This document shows, piece after piece, positions 1-8,654 of a stretch of DNA of 64,000 bases. Source of the DNA: Mycolicibacterium gilvum (lineage in GTDB: Bacteria; Actinomycetota; Actinomycetes; Mycobacteriales; Mycobacteriaceae). The notes beneath the pieces were generated by a model. It was not told the origin of the DNA. It saw only the letters and a list, made by a program, of their open reading frames with translations, and did no database searches. Every line of letters starts with the position of its first letter. The first letter of the stretch is position 1. The stretch covers positions 3,596,001 to 3,660,000 of the forward strand of contig NZ_UGQM01000001.1 in assembly GCF_900454025.1 (NCBI RefSeq), written 5' to 3'. The translations under genes were made by a program, and so were the position numbers.

Positions 1-493
1 CAGAATTGAAGCCCGCCGAGATGAAGGTCTTCGAACCAGACAAGATCCAGTCGTCGCCGTCGCGTACGGCGGTGGTTCGTATCCCGGCCAAATCGCTGCC
101 AGCGCCCGGCTCGCTCATCGCAATCGCGCCGATGATCTCGCCTGTGACATAGCCGGGCAGCCAGCGTGCCCGCTGCTCTTCGCTAGCAAGCGATTTGAGG
201 TAGGGGGCAACGATGTCGTTCTGTAGATTAAGCGCCGGGGTCGCGGAGCCGAACTTGGCAAGCTCCTCGACGATCACCGCATTGAAGCGAAAGTCGTCAG
301 TGCCGCCGCCGCCATACTGCTCCGGTAAATTGAAGCCGATGAGGCCGTACTTGCCAGCTTCGATGTAGGCCGAACGGTCCACGAGCCGATCGCGTTCCCA
401 CTTCTGGGCCTGAGGTGCCACGACCTGGTCGATGTACAGGCGCGTCGTTTCGCGCAGCTGTTCGTGTTCGGACTCGAAAATCAGTCGCTTCAT
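1..493 (-). CDS. Acyl-CoA dehydrogenase, N-terminal part (runs off the window)
   Basis: This FAD-dependent enzyme family oxidises acyl-CoA thioesters to 2-enoyl-CoA. The visible 164 residues start MKRLIFESEHEQLRETT and contain the family landmarks NLPEQYGGGG, the helical N-terminal domain (residues about 1-115) and the start of the middle beta domain with AMSEPGAGSDL and SGSKTFISAG, which normally contact flavin and substrate. The catalytic base lies in the missing C-terminal half. The ATG at 493 follows an AAAGG-like ribosome site. The gene faces the cluster that starts at 919, and the two probably serve one catabolic pathway. The substrate cannot be told from this fragment. Family assignment is firm; the role in a particular pathway is inferred from neighbours. 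Confidence 0.9.
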   Translation of the reverse strand, partial: MKRLIFESEHEQLRETTRLYIDQVVAPQAQKWERDRLVDRSAYIEAGKYGLIGFNLPEQYGGGGTDDFRFNAVIVEELAKFGSATPALNLQNDIVAPYLKSLASEEQRARWLPGYVTGEIIGAIAMSEPGAGSDLAGIRTTAVRDGDDWILSGSKTFISAGFNS

Positions 494-918
494 GCAGCAG
501 ACCCTGCCTTTCATTAGTGACGTGGTTGGCGGTCACATATGCGCGTGTCGGTCGCCTTGGCCCTTCGGCCCTTGGCCGCGAAGGCGCCCCTGCCGCTGGG
601 CAGCAGTCATACGGTGCGGTCGTTACGCCCAGACCGCGATCGTCGCTGGAGGCATTGATGTTTCACAGCGTCGGGCAACTGCCCGCCAGGTACCCATACG
701 ATGCCCACGCAATGACGAATCGTGTTGAGTATTAGACCGATACGCTTGATCGAGGGAGCGCGGGCGCGGCGCTGAGGTTCACCAGACCAGCTCGGCAGGA
801 CCGTCGATCCTCGCCCTGGGTTCGCCACCGTGAGGGCCGGCCCGGGGTCTTGCTCCTCCTTTCATGATCGATGCACATGCGGTTGAATCCTAACCGGAAT
901 TAGATTAGATTCTATCGC
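494..918. other. Divergent intergenic region between acyl-CoA dehydrogenase and the DUF35-fusion cluster
   Basis: These 425 bases separate two divergently transcribed operons. No reading frame here shows mycobacterial coding bias or a recognisable family. The right edge is AT-rich and holds a candidate operator and -10 element (885-912). Nothing else was recognised. Confidence 0.6.
885..912 (+). promoter_or_regulatory. Candidate operator and leaderless promoter for the 919 cluster
   Basis: An imperfect inverted repeat pairs GAATCCTAA (885-893) with TTAGATTC near 900-912; TTAGAT is itself tandemly repeated. A TAGATT hexamer at 906-911 lies 7 bases before the ATG at 919, where a -10 element would sit for a leaderless mRNA, a common arrangement in mycobacteria. 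No Shine-Dalgarno sequence is visible before 919, which fits. The regulator is unknown. Confidence 0.4.
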
Positions 919-2376
919 ATGTCGAATTCCTCAGGGAGCTCCACACGGGGCGTGGTCGGATGTGCGGCCTACTTGCCCCACTACCGCCTGCGCCACAGCG
1001 AAATCGGATCCGTCTTGGGTGGTGCGCAGCCCGCCGGCACTCGGTCGGTGGCGTCTTACGATGAGGACACCACGTCCATGGCTGTGGAGGCGGCGCGGGC
1101 GGTACTACGCGGCCTAAGCCCCGTGGCGACACCGACACGGCTGTATTTCGCCACCACCGAGCCTGCATACCTCGACAAGTCCAATTCGGCGATCATCCAC
1201 GCCGCGGTCGGTCTTCCCCGCGACACGCTCGCCGTGGACTTCGGCGGCGCGCCACGCTCGGCGGTCGGCACACTGCTGGCAGCGGCTGATTCAACTGACA
1301 GCGTCTTGGCTGTGTTTGCAGACATTCGTTCCGGACTGCCCGGCAGCGCAGACGAGAAACACGGCGGGGACGCGGCAGCAGCGGTCCTGTTCGGTCCCGA
1401 AACCGACGACGCACCTGTCCTGGCCGAACTGCTCACCACCGCCTCAGTTACTGACGAATTCCTTGATCGGTGGCGCACTCCGGGCGCTACGACCTCGCGA
1501 GTATGGGAAGAGCGCTTCGGCGAGCATGTCTACGTTCCGTTGGCCATGGAGGCGTTTTCCGCTGCACTCAAGCAAGCCGACCTGACCGGGGATGGAATTG
1601 ACCATCTCATCGTCTGCGGGTTGTCGGTGCGAGCCAACCGCCAATTCGCAGCCAACAGCGGTGTGCCGCGTGATGCCGTGGCCCCCGACCTGACCTCGGT
1701 GATCGGCAACTCAGGAACCGCCCAGGTCGGCGTTCTCCTGGCCGACGTGCTCGAACGCGCCAAGCCGAACGAGGTGATCGCAGTGGTCGTCCTGGCCGAT
1801 GGCGCATCGACGCTGCTGCTGCGCACCACCGAGGCTCTCGGACGCCGGCGATCGCAAGGACCCACTGTCGGCACGCAGATTCTTTCCGGGGACGACTCGT
1901 TGAGCTATGCGACGTTTCTGACCTGGCGCGGAATGCTGCGCCGGGAACCACCGCGCCGGCCCGAGCCCGATTCGCCCGCCGGGCCGCCGAGTCATCGGTC
2001 AGGGGGCTGGAAGTACGGCTTTGTCGGCTCCCGCTGTGAGGAATGTCAGACCGTGCACTTGCCGCCCGCGCGGATCTGCTTCCACTGCGGCTCCGATGAC
2101 CGCATGCGCGCCCAGTCGATGGCCGACACGCCCGCGCGCGTGGCGACTTACACCATCGATCGCCTCGCCTACACTCCGAGCCCACCGATGATCGCCACCG
2201 TGGTCGACTTCCACGGCGGCGGCCGCTTCCGATGCGAACTCACCGACAGTGGGCCGGCAGTCGCGATCGGCGACGAAGTCGAAATGACGTTCCGGCGGTT
2301 GACCACATCGGAGACCGGCGTGCACAACTACTTCTGGAAAGCGCGCCCAGTCCGCCACCAGACTGAGGAGAGCTGA
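919..2376 (+). CDS. HMG-CoA synthase/KAS III-like thiolase-fold protein fused to a C-terminal DUF35 (zinc ribbon plus OB-fold) domain
   Basis: Residues about 8-310 read as a thiolase-fold protein of the HMG-CoA synthase/KAS III group (GVVGCAAYLPHYRLR at the start; AVDFGGAPRSAVG at the nucleophile loop; VIGNSGTAQVG near the GN motif). Residues about 350-480 are a DUF35 domain: a zinc ribbon with two CxxC-type pairs (CEEC and CFHC) followed by an OB-fold. By eye, the position of the usual nucleophilic cysteine is a proline (GGAPRS), so ordinary condensing chemistry is doubtful; a lyase or scaffold role is possible. DUF35 proteins bridge thiolase and HMG-CoA synthase in archaea and activate thiolase-like aldolases in steroid side-chain breakdown. 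The next gene starts one base after this stop and encodes a thiolase, so a two-protein complex is likely. Substrate unknown. Confidence 0.8.
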   Translation: MSNSSGSSTRGVVGCAAYLPHYRLRHSEIGSVLGGAQPAGTRSVASYDEDTTSMAVEAARAVLRGLSPVATPTRLYFATTEPAYLDKSNSAIIHAAVGLPRDTLAVDFGGAPRSAVGTLLAAADSTDSVLAVFADIRSGLPGSADEKHGGDAAAAVLFGPETDDAPVLAELLTTASVTDEFLDRWRTPGATTSRVWEERFGEHVYVPLAMEAFSAALKQADLTGDGIDHLIVCGLSVRANRQFAANSGVPRDAVAPDLTSVIGNSGTAQVGVLLADVLERAKPNEVIAVVVLADGASTLLLRTTEALGRRRSQGPTVGTQILSGDDSLSYATFLTWRGMLRREPPRRPEPDSPAGPPSHRSGGWKYGFVGSRCEECQTVHLPPARICFHCGSDDRMRAQSMADTPARVATYTIDRLAYTPSPPMIATVVDFHGGGRFRCELTDSGPAVAIGDEVEMTFRRLTTSETGVHNYFWKARPVRHQTEES

Positions 2377-2377
2377 G

Positions 2378-3589
2378 ATGGCCGCGCACGGAATTTGCGA
2401 CCGGGTTGCGATCGTCGCGATGGGCTGCACCGACTTCGGCGAACACTGGGACCGCTCGGGCGACGATCTGCTGATCGACGCGGTCACCGCCACCACCACC
2501 AGCGCCGGGGTCCGGCTGGCCGATATTGATGCGTTCTGGCTGGGTACTTACACATCGGGCTTGTCCGGATTGAGCTTGAGCAGGCCACTGCGGCTACACG
2601 GCAAGCCGGTCACCCGCGTCGAGAACATGTGCGTCACCGGATCAGAGGCACTCCGCAATGCGTCCTATGCCGTGGCCAGCGGCGCCTACGACATCGCCAT
2701 GGCTGTCGGAGTCGAGAAATTGAAAGACTCCGGATTTTCCGGCCTCCTGCGGCCCTCAATACCCTCCGACGGAACCGGGGGTACTCTCGGAACCACAAGT
2801 GCCCCAGCTAATTTCAGCCTCCTGGGGCCGGCCTACGCGCAAAAGTACGGAGTCGATCCCGGCGAACTCAAAGAAGTCATCACTCGCATCGCCTGGAAGA
2901 ACCACCACAACGGGGCCCGTAACGCCCGCGCACAGTTCCGTAAGGAAGTGTCAGTTGACACGATCTCCTGCTCGCCGCTGGTCGCCGGTCAGTTGGGAGT
3001 GTTCGACTGTTCCGGCGTCTCCGATGGTGCGGCCGCGGCGATCGTCGTGCGCGCCGAAGATGCCCACAAATACACCGACAGGCCGCTCTACATCAAAGCC
3101 CTGTCGTTGGTTGCCGGGGCTGCCGACGGCAATGTCGATCCCGCATATGACTTCACAACGTTCCCCGAAGTCGTAGCGTCGGCCCGCAATGCCTACGCCG
3201 AGGCGGGGATCACCGACCCGTCTCGTCACATCGCCATGGCAGAAGTCCACGACTGCTTCACCGTCACCGAACTGGTCCTCATGGAGGACCTCGGGTTCGC
3301 CGAGCGAGGCACTGCATGGAAAGCCGTCCTGGACGGAACGTTCGACCTCGACGGCCCGTTGCCGGTGAATCCGGACGGAGGACTTAAAGCGTTTGGCCAC
3401 CCGGTCGGAGCCAGCGGGCTGCGTATGCTCTTCGAATGCTGGCTGCAGCTACGCGGCGAGGCTCCAGAAAACCGCAGGATCACCACGCTCGACTCCGGCA
3501 AGACCATCGGGCTTACCCACAACCTCGGCGGTGGGCCCGGAGAGTGCGTGTCTTTCGTATCAATCGTCGGGACCGAACCCAATGGCTGA
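2378..3589 (+). CDS. Thiolase family protein (SCP-x/archaeal type)
   Basis: The 403-residue protein has the thiolase signature elements: VENMCVTGSEAL with the nucleophilic cysteine at about residue 85, AEVHDCFTVTE, and NPDGGLKAFGHPVGASG, which supplies the active-site histidine region. This resembles the SCP-x/archaeal acetyl-CoA acetyltransferase branch, which often works with a DUF35 partner, rather than the bacterial FadA branch. Such enzymes cleave 3-oxoacyl-CoA or run the reverse condensation. The start lies one base after the upstream DUF35-fusion stop, so translation is probably coupled and the products may form a complex. The family is clear; substrate and direction are not. Confidence 0.88.
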   Translation: MAAHGICDRVAIVAMGCTDFGEHWDRSGDDLLIDAVTATTTSAGVRLADIDAFWLGTYTSGLSGLSLSRPLRLHGKPVTRVENMCVTGSEALRNASYAVASGAYDIAMAVGVEKLKDSGFSGLLRPSIPSDGTGGTLGTTSAPANFSLLGPAYAQKYGVDPGELKEVITRIAWKNHHNGARNARAQFRKEVSVDTISCSPLVAGQLGVFDCSGVSDGAAAAIVVRAEDAHKYTDRPLYIKALSLVAGAADGNVDPAYDFTTFPEVVASARNAYAEAGITDPSRHIAMAEVHDCFTVTELVLMEDLGFAERGTAWKAVLDGTFDLDGPLPVNPDGGLKAFGHPVGASGLRMLFECWLQLRGEAPENRRITTLDSGKTIGLTHNLGGGPGECVSFVSIVGTEPNG

Positions 3590-3674
3590 CCGGAATCGAC
3601 GTGATGTCAGCGTCAACCAACACTGAGTGGGGCATGCCATGCACTGCGCTGTTGACACCGGCGGCCGGTAACCG

Positions 3675-4382
3675 ATGAACGCGAGATCCCAACGCTGGTG
3701 CGCGTGGTGCGGTCCTGTGATGACTGTCGTATTCTTCATCGGCTTTGGCGTGATCGCCCGCTTCATACCGCCGCCGCACCCAGGGCTTAGCGCCGGTGAA
3801 ATTGCGGACCTCTACCGTGGCCATTCGATCCGGATTCGGGGGGGAGTCCAGCTCGCGATGTGGGCGGGGGTCCTCTGTGTGCCATGGGTGGTGGCCGTCG
3901 GCCTGCAGATGAAGCGGATCGAGGGTCGCTTCGCGCCGCTTTCCTATGTCCAGATCGGCCTCGGGGTGTTGCTGCCGCTGGAATTCATTGTGCCACTTTA
4001 CTTTTTCCAAGCCGCGGCCTACCGCCCCGGGCGGTCGGATGAAGTAATCCAAGCGCTGAACGACCTCGGGTGGCTGCCGTTCACCGGTCTGGTCTACACA
4101 GTCGTCGCCCAAGCGATCGTGGTCGGTGTCGCCATATTGTCCGACACCAGCGCGACACGGGTCTTTCCCCGGTGGGCCGGCTACTTCAGTATCTGGGCAG
4201 GAGTTGCGATGGCACCGGCAAGTCTCGATGTGTTCTTCACCGACGGCCCGCTGGCATGGAACGGAGCGATCGCCTGGTGGTTGCTTCTCATCACCTTCTT
4301 CGTGTGGTTCATCGGGATGACTGTGGTGACTTTGCAGGCCATCAGTAACCACGAGGCGCAATTCACGGCTTCGAATCGTTGA
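3675..4382 (+). CDS. Six-helix membrane protein of unknown function
   Basis: This 235-residue protein has about six hydrophobic segments (roughly residues 14-34, 55-75, 92-115, 133-152, 168-188 and 200-222). No catalytic or cofactor motif was recognised. It is followed by an oxidase subunit III-like gene whose TTG start overlaps its TGA stop by four bases, so the two are probably translated together and may interact in the membrane. The residues after the first helix (GLSAGEIADLYRGHS) look like a soluble loop. Codon use is less GC-biased than in the dcw genes downstream. The start has only a weak ribosome site. Confidence 0.7.
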   Translation: MNARSQRWCAWCGPVMTVVFFIGFGVIARFIPPPHPGLSAGEIADLYRGHSIRIRGGVQLAMWAGVLCVPWVVAVGLQMKRIEGRFAPLSYVQIGLGVLLPLEFIVPLYFFQAAAYRPGRSDEVIQALNDLGWLPFTGLVYTVVAQAIVVGVAILSDTSATRVFPRWAGYFSIWAGVAMAPASLDVFFTDGPLAWNGAIAWWLLLITFFVWFIGMTVVTLQAISNHEAQFTASNR

Positions 4383-5011
4383 ACGGTCCAAAACTGATGG
4401 CGGTGATCAGAAAAGACTGCGCGGCATCCCAGGTGGCGCCCACGCCCCGTCGGCCACGGAGAGTTCCGGGCGAGCCTGGTATCTGGGTCTTCATATTCGG
4501 AGATCTATTCGTGTTCGCCTACCTTTTCGTGGCGTACCTTCACTACCGCCGCCCCAACCCGAATAGCTTTGCCGCCGCTCAACACCACCTCAATGTCGAC
4601 TTGGGCGTCATCTACACCTTGTTGCTGTTGACGAGTTCACTGTTCGCAGTCTTGGCGCTACGGCGGATACGAAGCGGGCATACGACCGCCGCGTCACGTC
4701 TCGTCATCGCGACGATCGGCTGCGGACTCGCATTTGTCGTCCTGAAAGTAACCGAGTACCAATCGAAGGTGGCAGCTGGGATCACCCCGGGCACCAACCA
4801 GTTCTACTTGTTCTACTACCTATTGACTGGTTTGCACTTGGTCCACGTAATCATCGGCCTTGGCGTGCTCACCTTCCTGCGTTGGCTAGCACGACGCGCA
4901 TCGCACCTTTCCCCGCTGCAGCTATCGTTGGCTGAAGGATGCGCATGCTTTTGGCATATGGTCGATTTGCTGTGGCTTGCCATCTTCCCGCTGCTCTATC
5001 TGGTGAAGTGA
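4379..5011 (+). CDS. Heme-copper oxidase subunit III-like (NorE-type) membrane protein
   Basis: The 210-residue protein resembles cytochrome c oxidase subunit III/NorE: GEPGIWVFIFGDLFVFAYLF, LLLLTSSLFAVLAL, a K-x-x-E segment (LKVTEYQSKV), GTNQFYLFYYLLTGLHLVHVI, and a final WHMVDLLWLAIFPLLYL helix. These subunits bind no redox metal and stabilise oxidases or nitric oxide reductases. The start used is TTG at 4379, overlapping the upstream stop; an ATG at 4397 is an alternative. A subunit IV-like gene follows one base later. No catalytic subunit I gene is in the window, so the pair is an orphan here. Confidence 0.85.
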   Translation: MNGPKLMAVIRKDCAASQVAPTPRRPRRVPGEPGIWVFIFGDLFVFAYLFVAYLHYRRPNPNSFAAAQHHLNVDLGVIYTLLLLTSSLFAVLALRRIRSGHTTAASRLVIATIGCGLAFVVLKVTEYQSKVAAGITPGTNQFYLFYYLLTGLHLVHVIIGLGVLTFLRWLARRASHLSPLQLSLAEGCACFWHMVDLLWLAIFPLLYLVK

Positions 5012-5012
5012 C

Positions 5013-5279
5013 GTGCGCAGCGTTTACCGAGACCCCGTGATCGTCGTGTGGATTGCATTGGCGCTAGCGACATTTCTGTCCTGGTGGCTATCCACCGAAG
5101 AGGCATCGGACGGAAGACTCATTGCGGTGATCATCCTGATCGTCGCCGGGGTGAAGATCAGGCTCGTCGGTCTCTATTTCATGGAGCTGCGCGATGCACC
5201 GACTTTGCTCCGCGGAGCGTTCGAAATCTACGTCTTTGTCCTCTCCGCCGTTCTCGCCGGCTACGTAGCGGCGACCTGA
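5013..5279 (+). CDS. Prokaryotic cytochrome c oxidase subunit IV-like (NorF-type) small membrane protein
   Basis: This 88-residue protein has three predicted helices and the features of the small subunit IV/NorF group, including GVKIRLVGLYFMELRDAP between helices two and three. It starts with GTG one base after the stop of the subunit III-like gene, so the pair is translationally linked. The family is known to accompany heme-copper oxidases or nitric oxide reductases; no catalytic partner is visible nearby, so the target complex cannot be named. Confidence 0.8.
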   Translation: MRSVYRDPVIVVWIALALATFLSWWLSTEEASDGRLIAVIILIVAGVKIRLVGLYFMELRDAPTLLRGAFEIYVFVLSAVLAGYVAAT

Positions 5280-5361
5280 CCAAAATCAGGCGGCATTGTC
5301 GGGCGCCGGCCCTGTCGGCCGGTGCAAACTGCCAACCGAAACAGAAAGGAACCGAGCAACA

Positions 5362-6120
5362 ATGGAGCTTGAGGGCAAGAATGCGATCGTAGTTGGAGGC
5401 GCGTCGGGCTTTGGCCGAGCGACCGCCCAGGCGCTGGCCCGGCGCGGCGTGAATATCGCCATCCTAGACCGGCCTGACAGCGCTGGCCAGGAGGTCGCTG
5501 ACAGCCTCCACGGGTGCTTCTACGAGGCCGATGTGATGGACTTCAGCGGGACCGAGCGCGTACTGCAACGAGTGGTCGAAGCCCGAGGTGGGCTGCACAT
5601 CGCGGTGACCACGGCAGGGGGCGGCTCGGTCATGCGGACCTTGACTAAGGACGGCCCCCACGATCTCGAAGTCTTCCGCCAGATACAGGACCTCAATACG
5701 GTAGCCACGTTCAACGTAAGCCGGCTGGCGGCATTCCATATGAGCGCCAACGCATCTGAGGACGATGAACGGGGCGTCATCATCAACACGTCGTCGATCG
5801 CTGCCTTCGAAGGTCAGATCGGCCAGATCGCCTATTCGGCTTCCAAGGCCGCCGTTGCAGGGATGTGCCTGACTATGGCGCGTGATCTCGGCAACCTCGG
5901 CATCCGCGTTCTGGCCATCGCCCCGAGCCTATTCGCCACCGGCATCACCGCAAACATCCCCGCCGACATGGCCGAAAGCCTGACGAAGGACGCCGCGTTT
6001 CCGAAACGTCTAGGGCGACCCGAGGAATACGCCAAACTGGCTCTTGCGATTATCGAGAACCCAATGCTCAACGGCCAGTGCATCCGCTTGGACGCGGGCC
6101 AACGGTTCGCTCCGAGATAA
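5362..6120 (+). CDS. Short-chain dehydrogenase (3-hydroxyacyl-CoA dehydrogenase type II-like)
   Basis: The 252-residue Rossmann enzyme has the glycine-rich nucleotide motif GGASGFG near the N-terminus, an NTSSIAAFEG segment with the catalytic serine, and YSASK supplying the tyrosine and lysine. The C-terminal FPKRLGRPEEYAKL and NGQCIRLDAGQR match the 17-beta-HSD10/3-hydroxyacyl-CoA dehydrogenase type II subgroup, which oxidises 3-hydroxyacyl-CoA with NAD. The frame is open upstream to 5296, but the ATG at 5362 is chosen because AGAAAGGA lies 10-15 bases before it. It is the last gene of the left cluster. With the acyl-CoA dehydrogenase and thiolase it would cover most of a beta-oxidation round; no enoyl-CoA hydratase is in the window. 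Confidence 0.85.
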   Translation: MELEGKNAIVVGGASGFGRATAQALARRGVNIAILDRPDSAGQEVADSLHGCFYEADVMDFSGTERVLQRVVEARGGLHIAVTTAGGGSVMRTLTKDGPHDLEVFRQIQDLNTVATFNVSRLAAFHMSANASEDDERGVIINTSSIAAFEGQIGQIAYSASKAAVAGMCLTMARDLGNLGIRVLAIAPSLFATGITANIPADMAESLTKDAAFPKRLGRPEEYAKLALAIIENPMLNGQCIRLDAGQRFAPR

Positions 6121-6917
6121 GGGCTAGGAACCCGGTATGCGTAGCAGAGTGGCCTGTGCACTACCGCCTAACCTGTGCGCATGGCCGGCGCGCACTTGGC
6201 GGCAGACGCCAGGTTCGCCGGCAGGCGAGAACGTGTTCAATCGATGATGTACCTCGTGCCCATCACCGCTGGCGTCGACGTGGGCTGGGCACCCTACTGC
6301 GCGTCAATGCCCCGGGGTCCTATCATCGGCTCCGCGCAGTGCTGCTGCGGCTGCCCCGAGGCAGGAAGCCCAGGGCATCCGGATCCGGGCAGCCTCCAGT
6401 CGTCCGACCCAACTCCTTCGAACTCAGAGAAACAGGTAGCGCCATGAAAGGCTCGATCATTCGGCGAACACTCTCGTTAAGCGGCATCGTCTGTGTGGCA
6501 CTACTTCTCAGTATCCTCCTCATCACACGATTGCTGCCCGTGTGGTCGCCTCTGTCCTGGCGGCCGCGTCCCCGATCGGAGACTCGAGCGCCCCTTCGCG
6601 TGAGTTAGTAAGTCCACAAAAGGTCCGTTCCTCCCGTATGGCGGCGCCCTTACAACATCGCGGGGGACGGCTCCAACGAAGCCGAAGCGCCTATCAGCGA
6701 GACCGGCATACGTTTGGACTCTGTCCCGCGAAAGCCGGCCGACCCTTCGGGAGTTCCGGCGACCAACCCAGTTGACCTGTGACGGGTTAAATAACGCTCC
6801 GGCGCTGCGCCCGTCGGCCTATGCGACAAAAGTCCTACCGCTGCCCTAGCTGAGTAAAAGCGTTGTGACAGTATCGGTTCAGTGTCCACGGTCACGTAAT
6901 TCCCCAGGTTCAGGCGC
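6121..6917. other. Gene-poor segment between the left catabolic block and truncated nirB
   Basis: About 800 bases without an intact recognisable gene. Short frames exist on both strands, but none matches a known family. The best trace is a signal-peptide-like start at 6444 continued only in shifted frames (see 6444-6778). An in-frame stop, TAA at 6897-6899, lies just before the point where nirB homology begins. The segment looks like decayed or recombined DNA at the edge of an inserted or replaced block. Confidence 0.5.
6444..6778 (+). pseudogene. Possible remnant of a small exported or membrane protein, broken by frameshifts
   Basis: The ATG at 6444 opens a frame that begins MKGSIIRRTLSLSG and continues with a long hydrophobic run like a signal anchor, then changes character near 6540 and stops at 6608. 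A second frame continues plausibly as VVASVLAAASPIGDSSAPS, and a third frame as YNIAGDGSNEAEAPISETG, ending at a TGA near 6778. Three consecutive pieces in three frames suggest a degraded gene, but no family was recognised and the pieces could be chance. Nearby composition matches the left block. Confidence 0.2.
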
Positions 6918-8654
6918 GCGGCCGGGATCCGGCCGAACGTCGGCCTGGCTCAACGCGCCGGCCTGACGGTCGAGCGGGCGATCGTCACCGACGACCACAT
7001 GCGCTCGGTCGACGATGACGACGTCTACGTCGTCGGCGAGTGCGCGCAGCACCGCGGCCAGGTCTACGGGCTGGTCGCGCCGCTGTGGGAGCAGGCCCGG
7101 GTGCTGGCCGACCACCTGACCGGCACCGACACCGGGGCCGCCTATCACGGTTCCCGGGTCGCGACGAAACTCAAGGTGGCCGGTGTCGACGTCGCGGCGA
7201 TGGGTGTCAAGGCACCCGAACATCCCGACGACGAGTTCGTCCAGTACAGCGAGCCCCGACACGGGGTGTACAAGACGGTCGTGATCCGGGACGGAAAGCT
7301 GGTGGGCGCCACCCTGGTCGGCGATGTGTCGAAGGTGTCCTTCCTGACCCAGGCGTTCGACAGCGGGTTGCCGCTGCCCGACGAACGGGTGGCGCTGATG
7401 TTCGACATCGGGACGCCCGACGTGGGCGTCGGAGTGGCCGAGCTGGCTGACGACGCACAGGTGTGCAACTGCAACGGGGTGTCCAAGGGCGCGCTGGTGG
7501 CGTGCGTCCGGGGCGGCGAGACCTCGGTCGGTGGCGTGATGGCGAAGACCAAGGCGGGCAAGGGGTGTGGCTCGTGCAAGGAGCTGGTCGGCCAGGTCGT
7601 GGAGTGGGCGGCTGGCGGCGCGGTCACCGAGGATCCGTCGACGTCCTGGTACGTGCCCGGCGTCCCGTATGACAAGCCGACGCTGATGCGACACATCCGG
7701 GATCTCGAACTGCACTCGGTGTCTTCGGTGTTCGCGGCCCTCGCACCGGATGGCAAGGAGGACGCCGGGTCCAAGATGGCACTGGCCTCCCTGCTGGACA
7801 TGATGTGGGCCGACGAGTACGTCGACGAGCGCGACGCGCGGTTCATCAACGACCGCGTGCACGCCAACATCCAGCGCGACGGCACGTTCTCGGTGGTACC
7901 GCAGATGAAGGGCGGGGTGACCGACGTCGCGCAGCTGCGCAAGATCGCCGACGTCGCCGAGAAGTACGAGATCCCGATGATCAAGCTGACCGGCGGGCAG
8001 CGCATCGACCTGCTCGGCGTGCGCAAGGAGGACCTGCCCTCGGTGTGGGCCGACCTCGACATGCCGTCGGGCTATGCGTACGGCAAGAGCTTCCGGACGG
8101 TCAAAACCTTTGTGGGCAGCGACTTCTGCCGCTACGGCGTCGGCGATTCGACAGCTCTGGGTATCGCTATCGAGGAGCGCTACCAGGGTCTGGCCAGCCC
8201 GGCGAAGATGAAGCTGGCGGTGACCGGGTGTCCACGCAACTGCGCCGAGGCGTTGTGCAAGGACCTCGGGGTCGTCGCGGTCGACGGGGGCCGCTGGGAG
8301 ATCTACGTCGGCGGCGCGGCGGGCGCGCACATCCGCAAGGGCGATCTGCTCGCGACGGTCGACGACGCACAGACGGTGATCACACTGACCGGACGGTTCC
8401 TGCAGTACTACCGCGAGAGCGCGAACTGGCTTGAGCGCACCTACAAGTGGGTGCCCAGGGTCGGCATCGAGCATCTGCGCGCGGTGCTGGTGGAGGAGCC
8501 GGCTCAGGAGTTCCTGGCGGGGCTGGACGAACGCATGCAGAAGTCGATCGACGCGTACCGGGACCCGTGGCAGGACGGCCGTGAACCGGCGTCGGTGGGT
8601 CAGTTCAGATCGGCGTTGCCGTTGCTGCCGCTGCCCCTGGTGCCGGTGCGGTGA
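6918..8654 (+). pseudogene. nirB: NADH-dependent nitrite reductase large subunit, 5'-truncated
   Basis: NirB reduces nitrite to ammonium and normally has about 850 residues: an FAD/NAD domain, a BFD-type [2Fe-2S] domain and a siroheme/[4Fe-4S] domain. Homology starts abruptly at about 6918 with AAGIRPNVGLAQRAG, late in the FAD domain, and an in-frame TAA at 6897 excludes a longer reading. The rest is intact: the BFD cysteines (CNCNG and GCGSCKE), then the siroheme domain with SDFCRYGVGD and GCPRNCAEA. The first methionine after the junction is at 6999 and would give 551 residues without the N-terminal FAD-binding region. NADH could then not feed electrons normally, so the gene is probably inactive. 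nirD overlaps its stop by four bases. Confidence 0.85.

Noticed and set aside
6879..8474. A 531-codon minus-strand frame opposite nirB
   Set aside because: Antisense shadow of the nirB remnant, which has recognisable iron-sulfur and siroheme motifs.
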